Assembly (NCBI GenBank): GCA_946494635.1
Contig: CAMMCS010000127.1
Location: forward strand, 1-5,711
DNA from: an uncultured Oscillibacter sp.
Lineage (GTDB): Bacteria; Bacillota; Clostridia; Oscillospirales; Oscillospiraceae
Length of the DNA stretch: 5,711 nucleotides
Direction of reading: 5' to 3'
In this document: positions 1-5,634 of the stretch, one piece after another
How positions within the stretch are numbered: position 1 is the stretch's first letter
Layout: the number at the start of each line of letters is the position of its first letter
Program-made: the position numbers and the translations under genes
Notes under the pieces: model-generated
Databases searched by the model: none
What the model was told of the DNA's origin: nothing
What the model saw: only the letters and a program-made list of their open reading frames with translations

Positions 1-929
1 TTCGTGTACTCCGTCTCCCGGGCCGCCAGATAGCCCACCAGCGGCGCCTCGCCGAAGGGCACATACCGGGCGCCGGCCAGATAGTCCCCCACCGCATCGT
101 CACAGAGCTTTTCAAACTCCGTCAGAGGGCCGCCGGCCAGAGCGTCCGCGCCGGCCTCCGCCGCGGCCCGGAACCGGGTGGCGGCATACAGCTCCCGCAG
201 CCCGGCGCCGCCGCCGGCCGCAGCCTTGGACACCGCCTCCGGAGCAAGGTCTCCCCCCTCCAGCAGCGCACCCTGGAGAAAGTCGGTGCCCTTCCCCATC
301 CGCAGCGTCCGCACCGCCGTCCGCAGGTTCACCGCGTCAATCTGGACCGCCGCGTAGCCCTGAAGGAAGCGGCTTCCCGTCTCCTCCGCCAGCTCCGCCA
401 TGTCCCGGTAGCACCAGCGGTCCAGCACCATGTCCCCCAGCTGGGGGTCCCGGGTGGTATCCAGAACCTCCTTCGCCTCCGCCACGGCAGAGGCAAGGGT
501 CTTCGGCAGGTTTTCCAGATCCCGGTCCCGGATGGCCTCCGCCAGTGCGGCGGCGGGAACACGGCCCATATCCATCAGCATCCGGCCCGCCGGAACCCCG
601 ACGGCCTCCGCCTTCAGCAGGGCCTTGGCGTTGTGATAGTCATACTTGATTTTGAACAGCTCCAGATACCGTTTGTCCGGCATCCCCTCCGCCAGGTCGG
701 CCATAGTAGCCTCCCGCAGATTGGCAAGGGCGGCGTCCATCTCCTCCGGCCGCTGGGCGTCCAGCGGGGGATACCCGCACTCCTGCAGGAGCTTCGCAGC
801 CTCCTGGCCGGTCTTTGCGTCCAGCAGCTGTTCCATCCGCTCCCGGGTGAGGAGGCCGGTCTCCAGCGCCTTCACCCGGGCGGAGATCACCAGATAATCC
901 GTGTCCCGGATGGCCTTTCGCTTCGCCAA
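1..929 (-). CDS. ntpC: V/A-type ATPase subunit C (partial, C-terminus outside window)
   Basis: This is the central-shaft socket subunit (bacterial C, eukaryotic d) that sits on the proteolipid ring and holds the rotor shaft. Reading from a TTG codon at 929-927 gives 309 complete residues with no stop before the window edge. The family is usually about 330 residues, so only some 20-25 are missing. Family hallmarks are visible: DYLVISARVKALE near the N-terminus (11-23), KYDYHNAK (95-102), IDAVNLRT (197-204) and PFGEAPLVGYL (291-301), followed by the start of the conserved E-x-E tail. The TTG start is chosen because a G-rich Shine-Dalgarno (GGAGG, 938-934) lies 4 bases upstream and because the conserved N-terminal segment would be lost with any downstream ATG. 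It starts 13 bases after the ntpE stop, within the same operon. The family call is firm; the exact start is likely. Confidence 0.93.
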   Translation of the reverse strand, partial: MAKRKAIRDTDYLVISARVKALETGLLTRERMEQLLDAKTGQEAAKLLQECGYPPLDAQRPEEMDAALANLREATMADLAEGMPDKRYLELFKIKYDYHNAKALLKAEAVGVPAGRMLMDMGRVPAAALAEAIRDRDLENLPKTLASAVAEAKEVLDTTRDPQLGDMVLDRWCYRDMAELAEETGSRFLQGYAAVQIDAVNLRTAVRTLRMGKGTDFLQGALLEGGDLAPEAVSKAAAGGGAGLRELYAATRFRAAAEAGADALAGGPLTEFEKLCDDAVGDYLAGARYVPFGEAPLVGYLAARETEYT

Positions 930-933
930 GCCG

Positions 934-942
934 CCTCCCCCC
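934..942 (-). promoter_or_regulatory. Shine-Dalgarno that supports the TTG start of ntpC
   Basis: The minus strand reads GGGGGGAGG immediately before CGGC and the TTG codon. It fills most of the 13-base gap between ntpE and ntpC. The spacing from GGAGG is short (4 bases), but the long G-run can pair with the anti-SD in a shifted register. No ATG is available nearby in frame. Confidence 0.7.
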
Positions 943-1629
943 TTACGTCTCCGGGAACAGCAGCTTTGCCACCGCCCCCGCGGTCTGCTCCCGCTCCGCC
1001 CGGATCAGGGCGTCAAAGGCGCAGTTGATCTCAATGCGTCCGTCCCGCAGAATGAAGCCGCCCCGGATGGGCCGGGCCTCCTCCGACACGGTCAGCATGG
1101 CCGTACCCTGGGCCAGGGCGCTGACATTGGCCGCCACCTTGTTCAGGAAGCTGGCCACCGCACCGTCGCCCAGGGGCAGCTCCGGTGCTGCGGCTTTGGC
1201 CAGCAGCTCGTTGGCACGGGCCACCGCGGCCCGGCCGGCGTCGCCCTGATCCTCCGGAGAGAACATGACCTCCTCCCGTCCGGTGGAGGACGCCCGCACC
1301 AGCATGGCGGCCAGCAGCTCCACATACTGCTCCCGCGGCAGGGAGCAGAGCTTCTCCAGCGCCCGCTGATAGGCCCGCTCCACCATCTCCTGCCGGGCGG
1401 AGAGCAGCGTCTTCCGGGCCTCCATCTGGGCAGCGCTGATCAGGCGCTCCTCCCGCTCCGCCGCGGCCCGCTGGCTCTTGGCCAGCAGGTCCGCATCCTC
1501 AGCCTGGGCCTGGGAGCGGTACCTGTCGGCAATGGCCGCGGCCTGGGCGTTGGCGTCTTGCAGGATACGGTCGATTTCCGCCTGGGTGTCTGCGCCGATC
1601 CGCGCCGTGATCTTTTCAATTCCGTTCAT
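943..1629 (-). CDS. ntpE: V/A-type ATPase peripheral stalk subunit E
   Basis: The 228-residue protein is the E subunit of the peripheral stalk, which pairs with NtpF to hold the catalytic head still against the membrane stator. The first ~95 residues are Ala/Gln/Glu/Arg-rich with heptad-like spacing, typical of the long stalk helix. The C-terminal half is globular and ends in the family signature GGFIL (190-194), DGRIEIN (196-202) and a following CAFDALI. Length is ordinary for bacterial E subunits (about 190-230). The ATG at 1629 is preceded by an AAGGCGGTGA-type Shine-Dalgarno about 6-8 bases upstream. The gene lies 42 bases after ntpK, the widest gap in the operon, and 13 bases before ntpC. 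Nothing looks truncated. Confidence 0.95.
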   Translation of the reverse strand: MNGIEKITARIGADTQAEIDRILQDANAQAAAIADRYRSQAQAEDADLLAKSQRAAAEREERLISAAQMEARKTLLSARQEMVERAYQRALEKLCSLPREQYVELLAAMLVRASSTGREEVMFSPEDQGDAGRAAVARANELLAKAAAPELPLGDGAVASFLNKVAANVSALAQGTAMLTVSEEARPIRGGFILRDGRIEINCAFDALIRAEREQTAGAVAKLLFPET

Positions 1630-1656
1630 CGCGTGTCACCGCCTTTCCGTCGTGAT

Positions 1657-1669
1657 GCCGTTGGACGGC
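1657..1669 (-). other. Small hairpin between ntpK and ntpE
   Basis: The minus strand reads GCCGT-CCA-ACGGC, a perfect 5-base-pair stem with a 3-base loop, lying in the 42-base gap just after the ntpK stop. There is no T-run behind it, so it is not a complete intrinsic terminator. It could protect the 3' end of a processed ntpK message, but this is inference from position only. Confidence 0.4.
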
Positions 1670-1671
1670 CC

Positions 1672-2160
1672 TCACAGGGCGTTCATCAGCAGCAGAATGG
1701 AGGCCAGCAGGGACAAAATCGCGTAGAATTCCACGATGACGCAGAGGATGATGCCCTTGGACCAGTCGTTGGGCTGCTTGGCCGCGATGGTGATGGAGGC
1801 TGCCGCTACCCGGCCCTGATAGATGGCGGAGCGATAGCCGCCGATGGCCATGGGCAGGCAGGACACAGCGATGGTCAGTCCCTGGGTCACAGTCAGGGGC
1901 TGGATGCCGCCGGAGAATGCGCCCATGACGTTCAGTGCGAAGAACCAGATAACCAGGCCGTACAGACCCTGGGTACCGGGGATGACCTGCAGGATCAGGC
2001 ACTTGGAGAAATGCTCCGGCGCGGTGGACAGCAGGCCCGCGGCGGCCTCACCCGCCAGGCCCGTGCCCCGGGCGGAACCTACGCAGCAGAGGCCGACCGC
2101 CAGCGCGGCGCCCAGGAAAGCAAGGCCGATGCCTCCGAATTGTTCCAGAAAAGCAGACAT
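1672..2160 (-). CDS. ntpK: V/A-type ATPase proteolipid (K/c) subunit, Na+-type, four-helix
   Basis: The 162-residue rotor-ring proteolipid carries the ion through the membrane. It is almost entirely hydrophobic, with four predicted helices (about 9-32, 51-76, 89-125, 133-161), and is an internal duplication: FSKCLILQVI (51-60) matches WSKGIILCVI (133-142) at an offset of 82. Helix 4 carries the essential carboxylate E144 (VEFYAIL); the matching site in the first hairpin is G62, so there is one ion site per four helices, as in E. hirae NtpK (156 residues). Aligned by eye to that protein, I60, T63, Q64, Q115 and E144 fall on the Na+ ligands L61, T64, Q65, Q110 and E139; Y67 matches Y68. The start at 2160 is chosen over an upstream in-frame ATG (2235) because a strong AAGGAGGAG (2176-2168) precedes it and the longer form would overlap ntpI by 74 bases. 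It follows the ntpI stop after one base (TGA-C-ATG). Confidence 0.96.
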   Translation of the reverse strand: MSAFLEQFGGIGLAFLGAALAVGLCCVGSARGTGLAGEAAAGLLSTAPEHFSKCLILQVIPGTQGLYGLVIWFFALNVMGAFSGGIQPLTVTQGLTIAVSCLPMAIGGYRSAIYQGRVAAASITIAAKQPNDWSKGIILCVIVEFYAILSLLASILLLMNAL

Positions 2161-2161
2161 G

Positions 2162-4099
2162 TCAGTTCTCCTCCTTAATATCCACATAGTTTGTCTGATA
2201 TGCGATAGGGCGGAAGGGCCTTCCGCCGCTCTCATAGAACCGGTTGAAAAATTCCAGGCACTGGAGCCGCAGATCGTGGACGTAGCAGCCCAGCAGGTTC
2301 AGCGCGAAGTTCAGGGCATTGCCCAGCGCGGAGACAATCACAAAGGCGATCACATTGCCGGTCACTGCCCCCAGCTGGTTGAAAACACTGGCGATGATGC
2401 TGCCGGACAGCATCAGGGCCATCAGCCGGGAGTAGGACATGATGTCGCTGAAATAGCCGGTGACGCCGTTGTACACCGCGCCGAATACCGACGTGACCTT
2501 TCCGAAGCCCTTTGCGTTCCGGCCGGAGCCGATTACCAGCATCAAAATGCCAAGGATCAGCACCACCGGGTACCCGGCCACATTGCCGGCGCCCAGCACC
2601 GCCAGTCCGCCCCCCAGGAAGATCACCCACCAGGTGCCCTCTTCCCAGATGCCGTCGGCCAGGTGGCCGTCCCGCGCCTTCTTTACGAAGCTGATGACCA
2701 TACCGGTCAAGATCTGGATAAACCCCAGCACCAGGGAGCCAATCAGGATCGCCATGGTGTCCGTCAGCGGGGTAAACAGATACGGCAGGGCGAAGGTGCT
2801 CTCCGGGTTGATGAGCTTCGCCAGCTGGCTGAGGAAGTCCCCGAAAAAGCCGCCGGTGAGCGCCCCCATCGCAAAGGTACTGATGCCGCAGAGCACCAGC
2901 AGGCCGCCCATGTAGTCCATGGTCCCACGGACCTTCTTCTTCCACAGGAACAGGCCCATGGCCAGCATCAGAAGGCCGTAGCCCATGTCCGCCATCATGA
3001 TGCCGTAAAACAGGATGAAAAACGGCGCCATCAGGGGGTTGGGATCCAGGCTGCCATAGACCGGCAGGGCGTACATGTCCGTCACCATGTTCAGCGGGCG
3101 GGAGAACCAGTTGTTCCGCAGCCGGACAGGTACCTCCGGGTATTCGTCCGCCTCCGGATCCTTTGCCTCCCAGGCACAGCCCAGCCGATCCAGGGCCGCG
3201 CGCACCGCCTCGATCCGGTCTGCCGGCGCCCACCCCTCGAAGAAGAGGATGGTGCCGTCAGTCAGCAGATTTTCATTTCCCGCCTCCAGAGCGGCGTCGG
3301 ACCGCAGCCGGTCCGCATAGAGCCGCAGGGTATCCCAGTCCGCCCCGGTGGCCTTCAGCTGGGCGGCGGTGGCCTCCTGCTGCGTCCGGTTTTCCGTCAG
3401 CTGCGTCTCCAGCCGCCGGAGATTTTCTGCCGGGGTGCCGGTGAGCCCCTGAAAGGCCGTCACGCTGAAGCCATAGGGCCGCAGGGCCTCCAGAGCGTTC
3501 TCCTCCTCCGCCCGGTGGCAGATCAGCAGACAGTACCGCTGCTGCTTGTCCCCGGAGATCTCCAACAGCTCGGCGGCAGCATCCCCCAGGAACTGCCGCA
3601 TGGTTCCAAGGTCCGCGGCGGCGGGACAGACCCCCGGCAGGAACGCCGCATGGGCGGTGCCCGTCAGCTCCAGAGGCATATCCAGTCCCTTCCAGGGCGT
3701 CAGGGACGCCAGCTTTGCCAGCAGCCGCCCCTCCTCTGCCTGCAGCTGGGAGAGTGCCTGCACCAGCTCTGACACCCGGCTGCTGGCGGCCTTGGCGCGG
3801 CACGCCGCCTCACTGCTGAGAAATTCTGTCTGGGTCACCGCCCGACGCTGGGGGAACAGCCCCTCCCGCACGTCGGCGTACTTCTTGACCGCCGCCAGGG
3901 CGGTGTTCACATCCGTCAGGGCGGCCCTGGTTTCCGCCAGGCGGGAGCTCTCCCGCTCCAGCAGGCCGGACCAGTCCTCCCCAGCGCTCTCCGGCTCCCG
4001 GATCTCCACGCACCCCAGCCGCTGGAGCTGCCGCAGCAGCTCCTCCCGGTGGGCGGCCATGGCGATCACCCGGAGCTTTTTCATCTTGACAATGGCCAT
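2162..4099 (-). CDS. ntpI: V/A-type ATPase membrane stator subunit I (a)
   Basis: The 645-residue protein forms the two ion half-channels beside the rotor ring and anchors the peripheral stalks. Residues 1 to about 335 are the soluble arm, with coiled-coil stretches near 40-130 and 225-270. The rest is membrane: FYGIMMADMGYG (364-375) is the conserved first membrane hairpin, and further hydrophobic segments lie near 398-424, 445-472, 490-527, 553-577 and 581-605. The family's two channel arginines appear as R558 in YSRLMAL and R611 in HDLRLQ, corresponding to yeast R735 and R799. The tail FYESGGRPFRPI (621-632) is also typical. Length is normal (about 640-660). The ATG at 4099 gives MAIVKMKKL, a common family N-terminus; the Shine-Dalgarno is weak (GAGAG) and the start follows the ntpF stop after one base, which suggests translational coupling. 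A second in-frame ATG at codon 6 is possible. The 3' end contains the ntpK Shine-Dalgarno. Confidence 0.97.
   Translation of the reverse strand: MAIVKMKKLRVIAMAAHREELLRQLQRLGCVEIREPESAGEDWSGLLERESSRLAETRAALTDVNTALAAVKKYADVREGLFPQRRAVTQTEFLSSEAACRAKAASSRVSELVQALSQLQAEEGRLLAKLASLTPWKGLDMPLELTGTAHAAFLPGVCPAAADLGTMRQFLGDAAAELLEISGDKQQRYCLLICHRAEEENALEALRPYGFSVTAFQGLTGTPAENLRRLETQLTENRTQQEATAAQLKATGADWDTLRLYADRLRSDAALEAGNENLLTDGTILFFEGWAPADRIEAVRAALDRLGCAWEAKDPEADEYPEVPVRLRNNWFSRPLNMVTDMYALPVYGSLDPNPLMAPFFILFYGIMMADMGYGLLMLAMGLFLWKKKVRGTMDYMGGLLVLCGISTFAMGALTGGFFGDFLSQLAKLINPESTFALPYLFTPLTDTMAILIGSLVLGFIQILTGMVISFVKKARDGHLADGIWEEGTWWVIFLGGGLAVLGAGNVAGYPVVLILGILMLVIGSGRNAKGFGKVTSVFGAVYNGVTGYFSDIMSYSRLMALMLSGSIIASVFNQLGAVTGNVIAFVIVSALGNALNFALNLLGCYVHDLRLQCLEFFNRFYESGGRPFRPIAYQTNYVDIKEEN
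2168..2176 (-). promoter_or_regulatory. Strong Shine-Dalgarno of ntpK
   Basis: The minus strand reads AAGGAGGAG inside the last codons of ntpI (Ile-Lys-Glu-Glu-Asn). It is the best ribosome binding site in the operon, which fits the need for about ten NtpK copies per complex. It fixes the ntpK start at 2160. Confidence 0.85.
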
Positions 4100-4100
4100 A

Positions 4101-4421
4101 TCAGTCTCTCACGACCCTTCCGACGATGAGCTCCGCGGCCGCGTCCAGGTTTTCCTCCGCCGTCAGGCGCAGGGCCTCAGCCTCCGCCTGCGCAGCGCGG
4201 GCGATCTCCTCCGCCCTGGCGGCGGCGCTTGCCTCCGCCCCACGGAGCAATTCCCGCCCTCTGTCCGCGGCAGCCTCTCTTGTTTGCTGCAAGAGCGCAA
4301 GACCATCCCTCTGGGCGTCGGCGATGATCTGTTTCGCCTGCGCTTCCGCGGCTGTCCTGCGCTCTTTGTTTTCAGCTTCCACTCGTGTGATGCTTTCAAT
4401 GACTTCCAATGGCACTCCCAT
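4101..4421 (-). CDS. ntpF: V/A-type ATPase peripheral stalk subunit G/H (NtpF-type)
   Basis: The 106-residue protein is rich in Ala, Glu, Arg and Gln and has no Gly or Pro between about residues 18 and 38, as expected for a single long coiled-coil helix. It is the partner of subunit E in the peripheral stalk (called F in E. hirae, H in many annotations, G in eukaryotes). Supporting signs are the length (family about 100-110), the VIESITRVEAENKE-type start, the AEEI-A-RAAQAEAEAL heptads (70-90) and the AAELIVGRVV end. Sequence identity alone is weak in this family; its position directly before ntpI makes the call secure. The ATG at 4421 has GGGAG about 9 bases upstream and AAGGTG closer. It is the first gene of the operon. 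Confidence 0.9.
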   Translation of the reverse strand: MGVPLEVIESITRVEAENKERRTAAEAQAKQIIADAQRDGLALLQQTREAAADRGRELLRGAEASAAARAEEIARAAQAEAEALRLTAEENLDAAAELIVGRVVRD

Positions 4422-4560
4422 TCACCTTCTCTCCCGTCGATATTCTCTCCTTAAGCCTGCAAGTTTTCTTCCGGAGTCAGTCCGTCCTCCGGCGGACCAG
4501 CCGGGCCTGCGCGGACGGCCCTTCCCGCCGCACAAGGGGCCACTGCCCCGATCCTTGATA
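4422..4560 (-). promoter_or_regulatory. GC-rich structured 5' leader of the ntp operon
   Basis: About 139 bases lie between the predicted transcription start and ntpF and hold no convincing small gene. Several short stems are visible: GGGGC/GCCCC (4549-4545 with 4540-4536), GGGCC/GGCCC (4521-4517 with 4507-4503), and two that exclude each other, GTCCG/CGGAC (4497-4493 with 4484-4480) and CCGGAG/CTCCGG (4492-4487 with 4476-4471). CCGTCC (4518-4513) could also pair with GGACGG (4487-4482). A Shine-Dalgarno-like AAGGAGAG sits at 4453-4446, too far from the ntpF ATG to serve it. I recognise no known riboswitch class and there is no T-run for an attenuator. Confidence 0.4.
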
Positions 4561-4566
4561 TTTTTT

Positions 4567-4595
4567 AGTATAGGTCTCCGCCACTGCCTTTGCAA
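4567..4595 (-). promoter_or_regulatory. Sigma-A-type promoter of the ntp operon
   Basis: The minus strand has TTGCAA (4595-4590) as the -35 box, a 17-base spacer, and TATACT (4572-4567) as the -10 box (5 of 6 to consensus). It lies at the edge of the AT-rich intergenic stretch, and transcription would start near 4560. It is the best promoter match upstream of ntpF. No other gene would use it. Confidence 0.7.
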
Positions 4596-4629
4596 GGAAA
4601 AATTACACAGAAGTTAAGATTTCTTGGTT

Positions 4630-4702
4630 TTGCATAAATTCTCTATAAATTTTTCTATAAATGCAACTATGCATCCATTTGCAGCTGATTTTTCTGGAAA
4701 AA
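4630..4702 (-). repeat. AT-rich repeat cluster upstream of the ntp promoter
   Basis: On the plus strand TCTATAAAT occurs twice (4642-4650 and 4654-4662). Around it are TTGCAT (4630-4635) and its inverse ATGCAA (4661-4666), then the palindrome ATGCAT (4669-4674) and TTTGCA (4678-4683), giving four TGCA cores in 54 bases. A perfect inverted repeat TTTTTC-TG-GAAAAA follows (4689-4702). The cluster starts about 35 bases upstream of the -35 box, so it may be an UP-element-like or regulator-binding region. Low-complexity AT sequence makes chance repeats easy. Confidence 0.3.
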
Positions 4703-4738
4703 CTAATAAAAACGATAATTTTTTAACGACTTTTCGGA

Positions 4739-4768
4739 TAGGCGGTGCGGGCATCCCGCTCCTGCCTA
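4739..4768 (-). other. Strong intergenic hairpin without T-run
   Basis: Outer arms TAGGC/GCCTA (4739-4743 with 4764-4768) and inner arms GCGGG/CCCGC (4747-4751 with 4755-4759) enclose a 3-base loop. Two extra G-C pairs are possible in the internal loop, for about 12 pairs in all. Neither strand has a T-run after it. It may be a second 3'-end hairpin for transcripts coming from the DivIVA-like gene, or a boundary before the ntp promoter. Confidence 0.4.
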
Positions 4769-4831
4769 CTGTTCCATGGATCAGCGGATTCTATTCGCAC
4801 AGCAGCTCCGCCGGCGGCGCATGGATCTTTT

Positions 4832-4865
4832 GGATAAAGAGAAGGCCGGGGACACCCGGCGCTTC
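4832..4865 (-). terminator. Probable terminator after the DivIVA-like gene
   Basis: Directly after the stop codon the minus strand can fold GAAG-(C bulge)-GCCGGG, loop TGTC, CCCGGC-CTTC, about 10 pairs, followed by TCTTTAT. The stem is good but the T-run is short and broken, so termination may be leaky. Confidence 0.5.
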
Positions 4866-4866
4866 C

Positions 4867-5481
4867 TTATGATTTCCCCTCTGCCTCCCGATCCAATAGG
4901 GCGGTCAGCTGCTCCAGCTCCGCTCCAGGCTGATCCATGGCCCTCGGAAGCTGGGTCAGGGCGACCTCCATCTTCCGCAGCTCCGCAGTCATATAATCCG
5001 CAGAGGCGCTGAAGGCAGCCATCAGGGCCGTGTATTGGGACCGGAACGCCTCTGTGGTTTTCCGCAGCTTGGCAGCAGTGGTGGACTCCAGCTCCGCCGC
5101 CCGCTTGTGGGATTCGCACTCGATGTCGCCCACCCGGTCCCGGAACTGGGCATAGGCCTCAGCCTCGGGCCGCAGGCGCTCCAGCTGGGCGGAGAGGCGG
5201 TCCGCCTCTTCCCGGGCGCCCTCCAGCGCCTGCCGCCGGGTGCGCTCTCCGTCCAGCTCCGTCTGGGCGCGCTCCAGCCGGGAGGATTCGTCCTCCAGCC
5301 GCTCCTGCAGCTGCCGGACCTGCTCCCGGAGCGCCTCCCCCTCAGCCCGCAGGGCCTCGTTCTCCTGGCGGAGCTTCTCCTGGGCATCTGCCGCCTCCTT
5401 GGCGGACTGCTCAATATAGCGGATCACGTCCTGCTTGTCGAATCCGCCGAAAGCGACGCTTTTAAAGGCGCTGTTATCCAT
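4867..5481 (-). CDS. Coiled-coil protein with DivIVA-like N-terminus, function unknown
   Basis: The 204-residue protein is acidic and strongly helical. Residues 6-24 (FKSVAFGGFDKQDVIRYIE) match the pattern of the DivIVA N-terminal domain, the crossed loop that binds curved membrane at poles and septa. Residues about 25-140 are almost unbroken heptads rich in Glu, Arg, Gln, Ala and Leu, a long coiled coil. The end (about 150-204) is a less repetitive, probably helical segment. By eye, F11 matches F17 of Bacillus subtilis DivIVA, but R18 there is G12 here. The ATG at 5481 has a weak AGAGAG site about 8 bases upstream. The gene has its own promoter and a terminator-like hairpin, and no visible partner besides the ntp operon behind it. 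It may be a cell-division or cell-shape scaffold; this is inferred from the domain only. Confidence 0.75.
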   Translation of the reverse strand: MDNSAFKSVAFGGFDKQDVIRYIEQSAKEAADAQEKLRQENEALRAEGEALREQVRQLQERLEDESSRLERAQTELDGERTRRQALEGAREEADRLSAQLERLRPEAEAYAQFRDRVGDIECESHKRAAELESTTAAKLRKTTEAFRSQYTALMAAFSASADYMTAELRKMEVALTQLPRAMDQPGAELEQLTALLDREAEGKS

Positions 5482-5516
5482 ATCCCATACTCTCTTTCCA
5501 TGTTTGATATGGTTTT

Positions 5517-5545
5517 ACTTTAGCACAGAACCCCCTCATTGACAA
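5517..5545 (-). promoter_or_regulatory. Promoter of the DivIVA-like gene
   Basis: The minus strand has TTGTCA (5545-5540, 5 of 6), a 17-base spacer and TAAAGT (5522-5517, 4 of 6), preceded by TGC as an extended -10. Transcription would start near 5510, leaving a leader of about 30 bases. An AT-rich tract lies upstream. Confidence 0.6.
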
Positions 5546-5561
5546 GGGTTTCAAAATTATC

Positions 5562-5611
5562 TGAAAAAATTCAAAAAAACACTTGCAATCTTTACCGCCC
5601 CGTGCTATTAT
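5562..5611 (+). promoter_or_regulatory. Promoter of tRNA-Arg with A-tract UP-like element
   Basis: TTGCAA (5583-5588) and TATTAT (5606-5611, 5 of 6) are spaced by 17 bases, with TGC just before the -10 box. Immediately upstream of the -35 box are A-tracts (5564-5579) of the UP-element type common at stable-RNA genes. Start of transcription is expected near 5618, some 17 bases before the tRNA. Confidence 0.75.
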
Positions 5612-5634
5612 AAATAAGCTGTCCGGTAGGACAT

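Noticed and set aside
2161..2235. Upstream in-frame ATG that would lengthen ntpK by 25 residues
   Set aside because: The added residues are hydrophilic and unlike proteolipid N-termini, it would overlap the conserved end of ntpI, and a strong Shine-Dalgarno sits before the internal ATG at 2160.
901..3772. Long open frames on the plus strand (425 residues at 901-2178 and 642 residues at 1844-3772)
   Set aside because: They run antisense through firmly identified ATPase genes, are rich in Gln, Gly, Pro, His and Arg without recognisable domains, and are what GC-rich third positions produce on the opposite strand.
4624..4872. Plus-strand 82-residue open frame across the AT-rich intergenic stretch
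   Set aside because: It crosses the AT-rich region and both hairpins, changes composition midway, and has no convincing ribosome binding site.
4776..5012. Plus-strand 78-residue open frame (MDQRILFAQQLRRRR start)
   Set aside because: It has no clear Shine-Dalgarno or promoter, runs antisense into the DivIVA-like gene, and its second half is Pro/Ala/Ser-rich shadow sequence.
5539..5544. Perfect TTGACA on the plus strand as a second tRNA promoter
   Set aside because: No acceptable -10 box lies 16-18 bases downstream (TGAAAA at 17). The hexamer largely overlaps the minus-strand -35 box of the DivIVA-like gene, which explains it.
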